From Betaproteobacteria bacterium (GTDB lineage: Bacteria > Pseudomonadota > Gammaproteobacteria > Burkholderiales > Burkholderiaceae_C), in the NCBI GenBank assembly GCA_009921265.1, contig RFYV01000030.1, positions 1-38,070 of the forward strand: DNA of 38,070 nucleotides. Direction: 5' to 3'. The first letter of the stretch is position 1; the number at the start of each line of letters is the position of its first letter. This document shows, in pieces, positions 17,025 to 24,658 of this stretch. The notes below the pieces were generated by a model. It searched no databases and had not been told where the DNA came from. It worked only from the letters and a program-made list of their open reading frames with translations. A program made the position numbers and the translations under genes.

Positions 17025-17849
17025 TCAATGTCCTTTTTTGTTATGAGCAGCGGCAATCTCGGCGTCATCCGAGTGAACGTCTTCTTTATCGAGTTTAGCC
17101 AAAGCTTCCATACCCAAGTGATACATCACGTCGCGCTCCATCCAATTGCGCAAAGGTTGAGTGAGTACCACGCGTGTATATCGCAGCAGCAAATCATTTT
17201 TTTGCGCCAATTGTTTGGCGATTTCCCAAGCGCGTGGCAATAAATCTTTGCGTGGCATTACTTCAGAAACGAGACCTAACTCGAGCGCTTTTTTAGCAGG
17301 AATAATTTCGCCCATCAACATGAAATAGCGAGCGCGGTTGAGACCGAGAAGCATGGTGTAAACAATGTTGAGGCCGTCGCCAGGTACTTGGCTTGCGATT
17401 TGAAAATGCGCGGTGTCTTCAAAGCTTGCATCGTCTGCAGCAATAACGATATCGCACATGAGTGGAATTTCGGAGTGGCGCATGGCAGGGCCATTGACAA
17501 TCGCGATGATGGGCACTTCGATATCAAGCAAACGCGTCATCAAACGTTTGGCGTTCCAATGGGTTTTATCGAGCAAGTCGGCTGTGATGTTGTCTTGTAC
17601 TTCTTTGTAAAAAGATCGACCCACTTCTGCTTTGGGACCACAAAACACGTCGCCTGTTCCTGTGAGGATGATGAGTCTGTTATCGCGATCGGCGCCAACA
17701 TCGGTGAATGCTTGAACCAGCTGCGATTGACTACTAGGCCCCCATTGCAAAGGGCCGTTGTTGGTGTGTAGTGTCATTTGCAAAATGCCGTCTTTGCGTT
17801 CGAAGTGAACGTGGCTATATTTGTTTTTGTAGGAATCAAAAGTAGACAA
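17025..17849 (-). CDS. Crotonase-superfamily hydrolase resembling 6-oxocamphor hydrolase
   Basis: 274-residue crotonase-fold enzyme. The text resembles 6-oxocamphor hydrolase, a C-C-bond beta-diketone hydrolase, more than beta-oxidation hydratases. Similar blocks are the FDSYKNKYSHVHFERKDG opening, ILTGTGDVFC, IEVPIIAIVNGPA, the FEDTAHFQ stretch with a conserved His, VPGDG with a conserved Asp, and LRNWMERD with a Glu matching the third residue implicated in that enzyme. It may cleave a cyclic or linear 1,3-diketone. The start is TTG 17849 because GGAG lies exactly 6 bases upstream; an earlier in-frame TTG (17861) overlaps that ribosome site. A canonical promoter lies just upstream, and a Bug receptor gene follows by 1 base. 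Confidence 0.8.
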   Translation of the reverse strand: MSTFDSYKNKYSHVHFERKDGILQMTLHTNNGPLQWGPSSQSQLVQAFTDVGADRDNRLIILTGTGDVFCGPKAEVGRSFYKEVQDNITADLLDKTHWNAKRLMTRLLDIEVPIIAIVNGPAMRHSEIPLMCDIVIAADDASFEDTAHFQIASQVPGDGLNIVYTMLLGLNRARYFMLMGEIIPAKKALELGLVSEVMPRKDLLPRAWEIAKQLAQKNDLLLRYTRVVLTQPLRNWMERDVMYHLGMEALAKLDKEDVHSDDAEIAAAHNKKGH

Positions 17850-17875
17850 AATATTCTCCAAAAAAAGTTGATTCG

Positions 17876-17904
17876 ATCCTAGGAAATTTGTATGAAGGTG
17901 TCAA
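17876..17904 (-). promoter_or_regulatory. Sigma70-type promoter of the crotonase-Bug operon
   Basis: On the minus strand TTGACA (17904-17899) is followed by exactly 17 bases and TAGGAT (17881-17876), about 27 bases before the TTG start at 17849. The -35 is a perfect consensus and the -10 matches 4 of 6. Confidence 0.65.
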
Positions 17905-17911
17905 TCACCTT
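17895..17911. promoter_or_regulatory. Palindromic operator candidate over the -35 box
   Basis: AAGGTG-TCAAT-CACCTT has perfect 6-bp arms and a 5-base centre. It covers the -35 hexamer of the crotonase promoter, the usual place for a repressor site. It also lies 18 bases past the modC stop, but no T-run follows on that strand, so a terminator role is less likely. Confidence 0.5.
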
Positions 17912-17928
17912 GGTAACTGTGATTGCGA

Positions 17929-19014
17929 TTAAACCAAGGCCACCGACTTGACCTGCGCCCAAACGGTGTCGCCCGTCTGAAGGCCAAGTGTTTGGACCGC
18001 GCGCGAAGTAATGCGTGCCAGCAGGGGAGTTTGGCCGCAACGCAAATGAATCATGGTTTGTGAAGGATGAATGTCGGGTGTCATTTGTTCAATCACACCT
18101 TTGAATTGATTTTGAATGCTGCTTTGTTGAGGCAGTTGTTTGGAGATACTCACGTCTTTTGCCAAAACGCGCACCCGCACAACTTGGTTGAGTTGAAAAT
18201 TAGAGTTGCGCAACCAAAGGCTGCCGCCTTCAAAATCAATGCGCGCAAGATGCCAATGCGAGTTGATTTCTTTAACGTTTGCTGTGAGTAAGGCGCCGAT
18301 TTCATCATTCAATGCAGACATTGCGCCTGTTGAGAGCAATACATCTTCGATAGGACCACTGGCGTGCACTTGTCCACGATCGAGTATCACCAATGATTGT
18401 GCTAAACGGGTTACCTCGGACATGGCGTGTGTGACATAGAGCATGGGTATCTTTAAGTCATCGCGCAAACGGATCAACCAAGGCAATACTTCTTCTTTTT
18501 TATTTTGATCGAGGGCGGATAGGGGTTCATCAAGTAACAAAAGTTGCGGACTGGAGGCCAAGGCGCGAGCAATCGCTACTCTTTGTTTTTCGCCAACCGA
18601 TAGTTGTTCGGTTTGCCTTTGCAATAAGTGTTCTATACCTAATAAATCAATCGCATGATCAAGCAGTTGTTGTGATTGTTGATTTGAAGATGCGCGTTGA
18701 CTTGCAAATTTAAGATTCTCTGCAACGTTGAGATGCGCAAACAAACTAGGCTCTTGAAATACATAGCCAATGGATCTTTGCCATGTGGGTATAAAAATAG
18801 AGTCACGATCGTTTTGCCATACTTGATTGTTGATGGTAATGGAGGCGTGATGAGGTTTTTCCAGTCCTGCTACGCATCGCAACAAAGTAGTTTTTCCTGA
18901 GCCTGACGCGCCATAAATAGCAGTGATGCCAGTATTGGGGAGTTGCAAATTGACATTTAGATTGAAGTCATGTCGTTGCAATTGACATTGAATGAGTGAT
19001 GTACGGGTTGTCAT
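17929..19014 (-). CDS. modC: Molybdate ABC transporter ATP-binding protein ModC
   Basis: 361-residue ATPase energising molybdate (or tungstate) import. Walker A is GASGSGKTT at residues 35-43, Walker B is LLLLDEPLSALD, and an H-loop follows in YVTHAMSEV. The ABC signature reads LSVGE rather than the usual LSGGE/Q. The C-terminal part carries a TOBE/Mop-type oxyanion-binding domain (about 290-355, including GVIEQMTPD and LLARITSRAVQTLGL), the hallmark of ModC among ABC proteins. The start overlaps the modB stop by 4 bases. Confidence 0.93.
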   Translation of the reverse strand: MTTRTSLIQCQLQRHDFNLNVNLQLPNTGITAIYGASGSGKTTLLRCVAGLEKPHHASITINNQVWQNDRDSIFIPTWQRSIGYVFQEPSLFAHLNVAENLKFASQRASSNQQSQQLLDHAIDLLGIEHLLQRQTEQLSVGEKQRVAIARALASSPQLLLLDEPLSALDQNKKEEVLPWLIRLRDDLKIPMLYVTHAMSEVTRLAQSLVILDRGQVHASGPIEDVLLSTGAMSALNDEIGALLTANVKEINSHWHLARIDFEGGSLWLRNSNFQLNQVVRVRVLAKDVSISKQLPQQSSIQNQFKGVIEQMTPDIHPSQTMIHLRCGQTPLLARITSRAVQTLGLQTGDTVWAQVKSVALV

Positions 19015-19694
19015 GGCATCACTCTTAGCGTACGCTGCTTGAAGAGCGACATGCCTAACAAAATCACAAACGAAAAAATCAATAACGCCGCAGAAAGTGC
19101 ATGTGCTTGCGTGTATTGCATCGCTTCTACATATCCATAAATTTGTGTGGATACTACGCGTGTTTGCTCGGGGATGTTGCCGCCAATCATGAGCACCACG
19201 CCAAACTCACCAATGGTGTGAGCAAAACTGAGTATGGCGGCTGTATAAAAACCAGGTTTTGCCAATGGAATTGCAACATGTAAAAAAGCATCGATAGGAC
19301 TCGCACGCAGTGTTGCGGCAACTTCCATGGGTCTTGCGCTCATATTTTCAAATGCATGTTGTAGGGGCTGTACGGCAAATGGCAATGAATAAATGATGGA
19401 TCCAATGACTAGTCCTGTGAATGAAAAAGAGAGATAGCCCCAGCCGATGGTATTTGTAAAAATACCAATCGGTCCATTGGGTCCTAGTGTGACCAATAAA
19501 TAAAATCCCAATACGGTGGGGGGCAAAACCAAAGGCAAAGCAACGATGGCGCCAACAGGTTTGCGCAACCATGATGTAGTCTTGGACAGCCACCAGGCAA
19601 TAGGCGTTGCAATCAACAGCAACAACACGGTGGTGAGACTGGCCAATTGCAGCGTCAGTTTGATTGCGCTGAGGGTGCTGGAGTCAAAGGTCAT
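19011..19694 (-). CDS. modB: Molybdate ABC transporter permease ModB
   Basis: 227-residue inner-membrane permease with about five to six hydrophobic helices. The cytoplasmic EAA loop that contacts ModC is visible as EVAATLRASPIDAFLHVAIPLAKPG. The segments ALPLVLPPTVLGFYLLV and HTIGEFGVVLMIGGNIPE are typical of ModB. It overlaps modA by 11 bases and modC by 4 bases, so the three are one tightly coupled operon. Confidence 0.93.
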   Translation of the reverse strand: MTFDSSTLSAIKLTLQLASLTTVLLLLIATPIAWWLSKTTSWLRKPVGAIVALPLVLPPTVLGFYLLVTLGPNGPIGIFTNTIGWGYLSFSFTGLVIGSIIYSLPFAVQPLQHAFENMSARPMEVAATLRASPIDAFLHVAIPLAKPGFYTAAILSFAHTIGEFGVVLMIGGNIPEQTRVVSTQIYGYVEAMQYTQAHALSAALLIFSFVILLGMSLFKQRTLRVMP

Positions 19695-20427
19695 AGCCGT
19701 ATGAGCGAATCAGTTGTTGAGTTGAACTTTTTTTCAGGTATTGAAGAAAAGAAATTGCGGTTGTATTTTTTTCTGCTTTGCGAAGGAGTATCGCATCTTG
19801 TTTGAGGGGAGTATGAAGTTGTGTAGGTATTAACCAAACCGATCCTTTTTGAATGAGACCTTGTTCCATCACTTGCGATAGGGCAACAAAACCCAATGAT
19901 GCATTTTGTGTGGCAATAAATTGATACGCTTGACTGATGTTGTCACCCATCACTATTTTTGTTTTGAGAGACTCTTGTAAACCCAATTGTTGAAGAACTT
20001 CTTGCGCCGCTAATCCGTAAGGGGCGAGTTGTGGGTTGGCCATCACTATTTTGTTAAAAGCCATTTTTTTTAATACATCGCCCTGTGAGTCAACAACATG
20101 TGCTTGTGCGCTCCACAAAACCAATCGACCCCTTGCATATGTAAATTGTGATGATGCAATGCCTAAACCTTCTTCACCGATTTTGGCGGGAGTTTGAGTA
20201 TCTGCTGCTAAAAAAATATCAAAGGGCGCGCCATTTTTAATTTGTGCATACAAACTTCCTGTAGATCCTATGGAGACTCGCAGGACATGGCCCGTTTCTT
20301 TTTGAAATTGTGATGCGATGATGTGGATAGGTGCAGAAAAGTTGGAGGCGACTGCAACGTCGATGGTGGCAGCAAATACAGGAAGACTTGCTGCAATAAG
20401 GCAGAGCGATGCAAATAAAAATTTCAT
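19684..20427 (-). CDS. modA: Molybdate-binding periplasmic protein ModA
   Basis: 247-residue periplasmic binding protein with signal peptide MKFLFASLCLIAASLPVFA. The mature part begins ATIDVAVASNFSAPI, containing the ASN/S residues that ligate the oxyanion in ModA. IGSTGSLYAQIKNGAPFDIFLAAD is the second classic ModA block. It is the first transporter gene after an SDR gene whose stop overlaps its ATG. No ModE gene or molybdopterin-synthesis gene is in the window. Confidence 0.93.
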   Translation of the reverse strand: MKFLFASLCLIAASLPVFAATIDVAVASNFSAPIHIIASQFQKETGHVLRVSIGSTGSLYAQIKNGAPFDIFLAADTQTPAKIGEEGLGIASSQFTYARGRLVLWSAQAHVVDSQGDVLKKMAFNKIVMANPQLAPYGLAAQEVLQQLGLQESLKTKIVMGDNISQAYQFIATQNASLGFVALSQVMEQGLIQKGSVWLIPTQLHTPLKQDAILLRKAEKNTTAISFLQYLKKSSTQQLIRSYGYDL

Positions 20428-21209
20428 TGCGCCAAGTAGCCGCCATCAATCGGTAGTGTGTGGCCTGTGATCATGCTGGCACTGGAAGAGCATAAAAAGA
20501 CGACTGCCCCCACGATGTCTTGAGGTTTTGCTAGGCGACCCAGCGGCGTGATGCTTTTTATTTTTTCAACCAACTCGGGTTGCGCAAGCAGTGGCTTGAT
20601 GAAATCGGTTTCTACCCATGTTGGGGCAATGGCGTTAACACGAATGTGGTGCGGTGCCCACTCAATAGCGAGTGCGCGTGTGAGGTTGACCACTGCGCCT
20701 TTGGTGGATTGGTAAGAGATATTGGGATACAAACCACCCCCCGATAAACCCATGATTGATGCGGTGTTAACGATTGATCCACTGCCTTGCGAAATCATGT
20801 GACGCGCGGCTGTTCGTGCACAAATAAATACGCCAGTGAGATTGACATCCACCACGCGATTCCAATCTTCAATAGACAAATCCACAGAAGCTTTGCGGAT
20901 AGCAATACCAGCGTTGTTAATGAGAATATCTAAACGCTGGCGATGATCGAATGCCCTTTGTATCGCTTTTGTGACTTGCGCCTCGTCTTGAATATCCACT
21001 TGGAGACCTTGTGCGGACAAACCTTCTTTGTTGATGGCGTTTGCAGTGGACAGCGCGGCTGATTCATTGATATCCAAGATAACTACATGCGCGCCTGACC
21101 TTGCGAGTGCGAAAGCTACGGCTTGTCCGATGCCGTTGCCCCCGCCAGTGACTACGGCGGTTTGGTTGTGTAAATCAAAAGCAGTTTTCGGATTGAAATT
21201 TTGAGTCAT
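20424..21209 (-). CDS. SDR-family oxidoreductase (classical type)
   Basis: 261-residue NAD(P)-dependent short-chain dehydrogenase. The cofactor motif is TGGGNGIG at 21-28. Asp47 in VVILDIN, at the end of the second strand, favours NAD. The NNAG motif ends at residue 101 and the catalytic set is Ser151, Tyr166 and Lys170 (SYQSTK). It ends in GHTLPIDGGYLAQ, the usual C-terminus of FabG-like SDRs. The substrate is probably a secondary alcohol or ketone, not further resolved. Its stop overlaps the modA start (ATGA), so it is the first gene of an SDR-modABC transcript, an unusual pairing. Confidence 0.88.
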   Translation of the reverse strand: MTQNFNPKTAFDLHNQTAVVTGGGNGIGQAVAFALARSGAHVVILDINESAALSTANAINKEGLSAQGLQVDIQDEAQVTKAIQRAFDHRQRLDILINNAGIAIRKASVDLSIEDWNRVVDVNLTGVFICARTAARHMISQGSGSIVNTASIMGLSGGGLYPNISYQSTKGAVVNLTRALAIEWAPHHIRVNAIAPTWVETDFIKPLLAQPELVEKIKSITPLGRLAKPQDIVGAVVFLCSSSASMITGHTLPIDGGYLAQ

Positions 21210-21317
21210 TTTGCTTAATCGTTTAGTATTTATTCTATTTTTGCATGGATAGTGGACTTTGTGTCAAACTAAGCCTACAAATCTTAGAAATTGAGTGGTG
21301 TTATGTTGGAGACTGCT

Positions 21318-22211
21318 GTGAGACAAATCATTGATGCCCATCATCATTTTTGGGATTTGGATAAAAATTATCACCCTTGGTTGTGCGACTCAAAACCCAT
21401 TGCATTTCGTTATGGAAGCTATGAGGCCATTCGCAAAAATTATTCACAAGCCGATTATTTGAATGACGCGCGTCACTTTCAAGTACAAGGTTCTGTCTAT
21501 GTAGAGACTGAATGGGATTCCAGCGACCACGAAGGTGAAATGAAATACGTTGATGCATTGCGTCAAACGCAGCGTTTGCCAACGGTTGCTGTTGCGCATG
21601 TGAGGCTTGATGATGCTGACGTGAAAAAAAAATTAGAGTATCAGCAATCGTTTTCTTTTGTGCGCAGTGTGCGTCATAAGCCGCGCGCCAATATCCGTGC
21701 CAATGAAACTCAACCTGGCGGCATGATGGATTCGCAATGGCGGCAAGGTTTTTCTGCATTAGGTGCTTTGGGATTGCGCTTTGATTTGCAAACACCTTGG
21801 TGGCATGTGCACGAGGCCACTCAACTGGCAAAGACTTTTCCAAACGTGCCCATCATCATCAATCATGCAGGTTTGCCATCCAATCGAGAAGAGCAGGCTA
21901 TCAAAAGTTGGAAAAAAGCAATGAAGGCCGTTAGCGCGGTTGATCAAGTGACCGTCAAAATTTCTGGTATTGGTTTGCCAGCGCATAAGTGGACTGCCGA
22001 GAGTAATTCTCAAGTTGTCCTGAGTTTGATTGAGATGTTTGGTGTGAATCGATGTATGTTTGCCAGTAATTTCCCTGTTGACAGTTTGTGCGCAAGCTTT
22101 GATGATATTTTTATTGGATTTGAGACGATAGTGAAAGATTTTTCTGAAGTTGAAAAAGACGCTTTGTTTAGAACAAATGCCAACCGAATTTACGATATGG
22201 GACTGCTATGA
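21318..22211 (+). CDS. Amidohydrolase-superfamily (COG3618-type) lactonase/hydrolase (1)
   Basis: 297-residue TIM-barrel hydrolase of the amidohydrolase-2 type, related to sugar- and muconolactonases. The N-terminal metal motif is DAHHHFWD. Later landmarks are VAHVRLDD, the strand-6 INHAG and, near the C-terminus, MFASNFPVDS, where many relatives have a catalytic Asp (SDWP). The start is taken as GTG 21318 because GGAG lies 6 bases upstream and the protein then begins MRQIIDAHHHF. ATG 21303 in frame is the alternative and would add five residues. The stop overlaps the next gene (ATGA), placing it first in an amidohydrolase-reductase-TRAP operon. Substrate unknown. Confidence 0.82.
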   Translation: MRQIIDAHHHFWDLDKNYHPWLCDSKPIAFRYGSYEAIRKNYSQADYLNDARHFQVQGSVYVETEWDSSDHEGEMKYVDALRQTQRLPTVAVAHVRLDDADVKKKLEYQQSFSFVRSVRHKPRANIRANETQPGGMMDSQWRQGFSALGALGLRFDLQTPWWHVHEATQLAKTFPNVPIIINHAGLPSNREEQAIKSWKKAMKAVSAVDQVTVKISGIGLPAHKWTAESNSQVVLSLIEMFGVNRCMFASNFPVDSLCASFDDIFIGFETIVKDFSEVEKDALFRTNANRIYDMGLL

Positions 22212-23083
22212 AAAAAAAACCATCGATTGGTTATATAGGATTGGGACTGATGGGAGGTCCTATGACTCAACATCTTGTCAAAAAATCTTATGAGATACAT
22301 GGTTTTGATATTTTGGAAAAGCAAAGAGAGGCTGCTCAGGCATGGGGTGTGATTGCACATCAAGATTTGCAATCAACGGTGATCGGTAGAGACTTAATCG
22401 TGCTTAATTTGCCGACCACTGCAGCCGTCGAGGATGTTGTGTTTGGAGACCAAGGCATTGCGCAAGTGATAAAACCCTATCAGTGTGTGGTTGATTTTTC
22501 AACGATCAAAGTTGGTACGGGTAAAAAACTGATTCAAAAGTTATTGCAAGAGACAGGCTGCGCATGGGTTGACGCACCTGTTTCGGGTGGACCCATGGCC
22601 GCGGGTTCGGGTACTCTGACGGTGATGGCTGGTGCACGTGAGCAAGATTTGCCATTGATTCAAACCTTGATGGACGATGTTTCGTCGCAATTCTCCGTGG
22701 TGGGATTGCCTGGTAGTGGTTTGGTTGCAAAAATGCTCAATCAATTGATGGTGGGTTGTTTGCACGCGGTGATTGCAGAAACAGTTGCCGTCGCCGAAGG
22801 TGCTGGCATTGATGCCGCATTGATCCCTCAGGCGCTCACGGGCGGGCATGCAGATGGTGTGGCTTTTCAATTGTTGTATCCGCGTATGTTGGCGCGTGAC
22901 CATGCCCCTAGGGGTTATGTTCGTCAGTTGCTCAAGGATTTAGATATGGTGCAAGACTACGCTGGCTCGTTAAAAGTGCCAACGCCGATGACCGCACAAG
23001 CACAAACCCTGTATCGCATGTTGGCCCATTGGGGGCATACTGAGCTTGACACCTCTGCGATCATGAAGGTGTATGACCGTTGA
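22208..23083 (+). CDS. 3-Hydroxyisobutyrate-dehydrogenase-family NAD(P) reductase
   Basis: 291-residue beta-hydroxyacid dehydrogenase (6-phosphogluconate dehydrogenase fold). The Rossmann motif GLGLMG is at 11-16, the substrate motif DAPVSGGPMAAGSGTL begins near residue 122, and the catalytic lysine is Lys175 (GLVAKMLNQ). The C-terminal helical domain includes LKDLDMVQDYAG. The family reversibly oxidises beta-hydroxy acids such as 3-hydroxyisobutyrate or reduces tartronate semialdehyde. It overlaps the amidohydrolase by 4 bases and precedes TRAP transporter genes, consistent with uptake and oxidation of a hydroxy acid. Confidence 0.87.
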   Translation: MKKKPSIGYIGLGLMGGPMTQHLVKKSYEIHGFDILEKQREAAQAWGVIAHQDLQSTVIGRDLIVLNLPTTAAVEDVVFGDQGIAQVIKPYQCVVDFSTIKVGTGKKLIQKLLQETGCAWVDAPVSGGPMAAGSGTLTVMAGAREQDLPLIQTLMDDVSSQFSVVGLPGSGLVAKMLNQLMVGCLHAVIAETVAVAEGAGIDAALIPQALTGGHADGVAFQLLYPRMLARDHAPRGYVRQLLKDLDMVQDYAGSLKVPTPMTAQAQTLYRMLAHWGHTELDTSAIMKVYDR

Positions 23084-23110
23084 AGTATGAACAAAACAAA
23101 GGAGAACTTT

Positions 23111-24109
23111 ATGAAAATGTCATTCAAACCCTTATTAATGGCCAGCTTGATGGGCCTGACCCTGATGGGTTCTGGTGCTTTGCACGCTCAGATTAAGTTG
23201 CGCTACGCCCATGTGGGTGTCGCCAATGCGCCACAAACCTTGTATGCCGAAGAGGTGGCCAAATTAGTAAAACAGCGATCGAATGGTCGCGTTGAAATTC
23301 AAGTGTTTGCAAACTCGCAATTGGGTGGTGTGGGTGAAATGGTCGATGGCGTGAAGTCAGGCGCCATTGCAATTGGACATCATGATTTTGCGTCGCTTGC
23401 AAAAATTGCACCTGATACAGCCGTATTCAATGCGCCATTTTTGTACCGTGATGCGGGACATAGTTTGCGCGCGACTGATTCGCGCTCATCCGAAGCGCTC
23501 AAGGTGGTGAATCAACAACTTCTTGATAAAGGCGGCATGCGAATTGTGGGTAGCTTTTTTCAGGGAACTCGCCACCTCACATCTAAAGAAAAAGTTTTAA
23601 CTCTTGCCGATATGAAGGGTAAAAAGTACAGAGGTGTGCCCGTCAAATTGTGGTCGTCCATGCTCACGGGTATGGGCGCTGTCGCTACACCCGTTGAAGT
23701 ATCAGAACTGGCTACAGCATTGGCAACGGGTTTGGTGGTGGGGCAAGAAAATCCCTTACCTAATATTTTTAATTTAAAACTGTATGAAGTTCAAAAATTT
23801 GTGATGTTGACCGGACATATGCAATCGGTTCTTGCGGTTTTTGTGAATGAAAAAATTTGGCAAGGCATTCCTGCCGCGGATAGAAAAATCATCGAAGACA
23901 CCATGTACGAAGTCGGTCAACAAACCTTGGCGTGGGATAAGGAGTCATTTGATCGCTATCGCAAAGATTTAGAAGCCAAAGGCATGACTTTTGTTGGCGA
24001 AAAAGAAGGACTCAACTTGGATCAGTTTCGCAAAGCCGTGCTCACGCAAGTGGGTAAAGACTTTCCCGAGTGGAATAATTTAATTCCACAAATTCAAGCA
24101 ATTAAATAA
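23111..24109 (+). CDS. dctP: TRAP transporter solute-binding protein (DctP family)
   Basis: 332-residue periplasmic receptor for a carboxylate-type solute that delivers it to the DctQM symporter. ATG 23111 is chosen because AAAGGAG lies 6 bases upstream and the signal peptide MKMSFKPLLMASLMG...ALHA follows directly; ATG 23087 would precede that ribosome site. The mature protein starts QIKLRYAHVG. Family blocks are VEIQVFANSQLGG, MKGKKYRGVPVKLW, a GQENPLPNIFN ligand loop, and DRKIIEDTMYEVGQQ. A strong hairpin separates it from dctQ. Ligand unknown. Confidence 0.92.
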   Translation: MKMSFKPLLMASLMGLTLMGSGALHAQIKLRYAHVGVANAPQTLYAEEVAKLVKQRSNGRVEIQVFANSQLGGVGEMVDGVKSGAIAIGHHDFASLAKIAPDTAVFNAPFLYRDAGHSLRATDSRSSEALKVVNQQLLDKGGMRIVGSFFQGTRHLTSKEKVLTLADMKGKKYRGVPVKLWSSMLTGMGAVATPVEVSELATALATGLVVGQENPLPNIFNLKLYEVQKFVMLTGHMQSVLAVFVNEKIWQGIPAADRKIIEDTMYEVGQQTLAWDKESFDRYRKDLEAKGMTFVGEKEGLNLDQFRKAVLTQVGKDFPEWNNLIPQIQAIK

Positions 24110-24120
24110 TTCCTGGGTTC

Positions 24121-24157
24121 AATATTTACCCTTGTAATCAAGGGTAAATATTTTTAT
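24121..24157 (+). terminator. Hairpin/attenuator between dctP and dctQ
   Basis: AATATTTACCCTTG (24121-24134) and CAAGGGTAAATATT (24139-24152) form a perfect 14-bp stem with a TAAT loop, then TTTATT. It starts 12 bases after the dctP stop and ends just before the dctQ start. It should stop or stabilise most transcripts so that the receptor is made in excess over the membrane subunits. Confidence 0.85.
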
Positions 24158-24162
24158 TGCGT

Positions 24163-24648
24163 ATGTTTAAAAAATTTCGTCAAATCCAAATTTATATTTG
24201 TCTTGCCTTGTTGGCCGCGTTAATTTTTACGCCCACATTGCAAATCGTAATGCGTGGTGTTTTTGATGTACCCATGGCGGGCGGCGAAGAGTTGGCTCGG
24301 TATTTTTTAATCTGTCTGACTTTGATTGGCGGCGGTTTTGTGACCAGTCAAGGTGGACAAATCAAGATGGAAGAAATCCAAGCCATGCTGCCCGATCGGT
24401 TGCGTTGGTATTTACAGTTGTTGATTGATTTTTGTGGCGTGGGTATGTTTGGGTTTATTGCTTACGCCTCCATTCGTTCCATTTTGAATAATTTAGAAAA
24501 TCAAACGGCAACGCTTGAAATGCCTTTTTGGATCTTCATGATGCCGTTAACGTTAGGCATGATTTTTTTGTGTATTGAATCGATGGTTGAGTTAGCTAAT
24601 ACATGGAAGAATCAAAGTGCGAACGAAAAACAAACAACACTAACCTGA
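24163..24648 (+). CDS. dctQ: TRAP transporter small permease subunit (DctQ family)
   Basis: 161-residue inner-membrane protein with four hydrophobic segments, the normal plan for DctQ. Family text includes RGVFDVPMAGGEELARYFLI and LEMPFWIFMMPLTLGM. ATG 24163 begins MFKKFRQIQIYICL and has no clear Shine-Dalgarno, because the dctP-dctQ hairpin occupies the upstream bases. A TTG at 24157 is an in-frame alternative. Hairpin proximity suggests its translation may depend on hairpin state. Confidence 0.88.
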   Translation: MFKKFRQIQIYICLALLAALIFTPTLQIVMRGVFDVPMAGGEELARYFLICLTLIGGGFVTSQGGQIKMEEIQAMLPDRLRWYLQLLIDFCGVGMFGFIAYASIRSILNNLENQTATLEMPFWIFMMPLTLGMIFLCIESMVELANTWKNQSANEKQTTLT

Positions 24649-24658
24649 GGTTTTTTCA

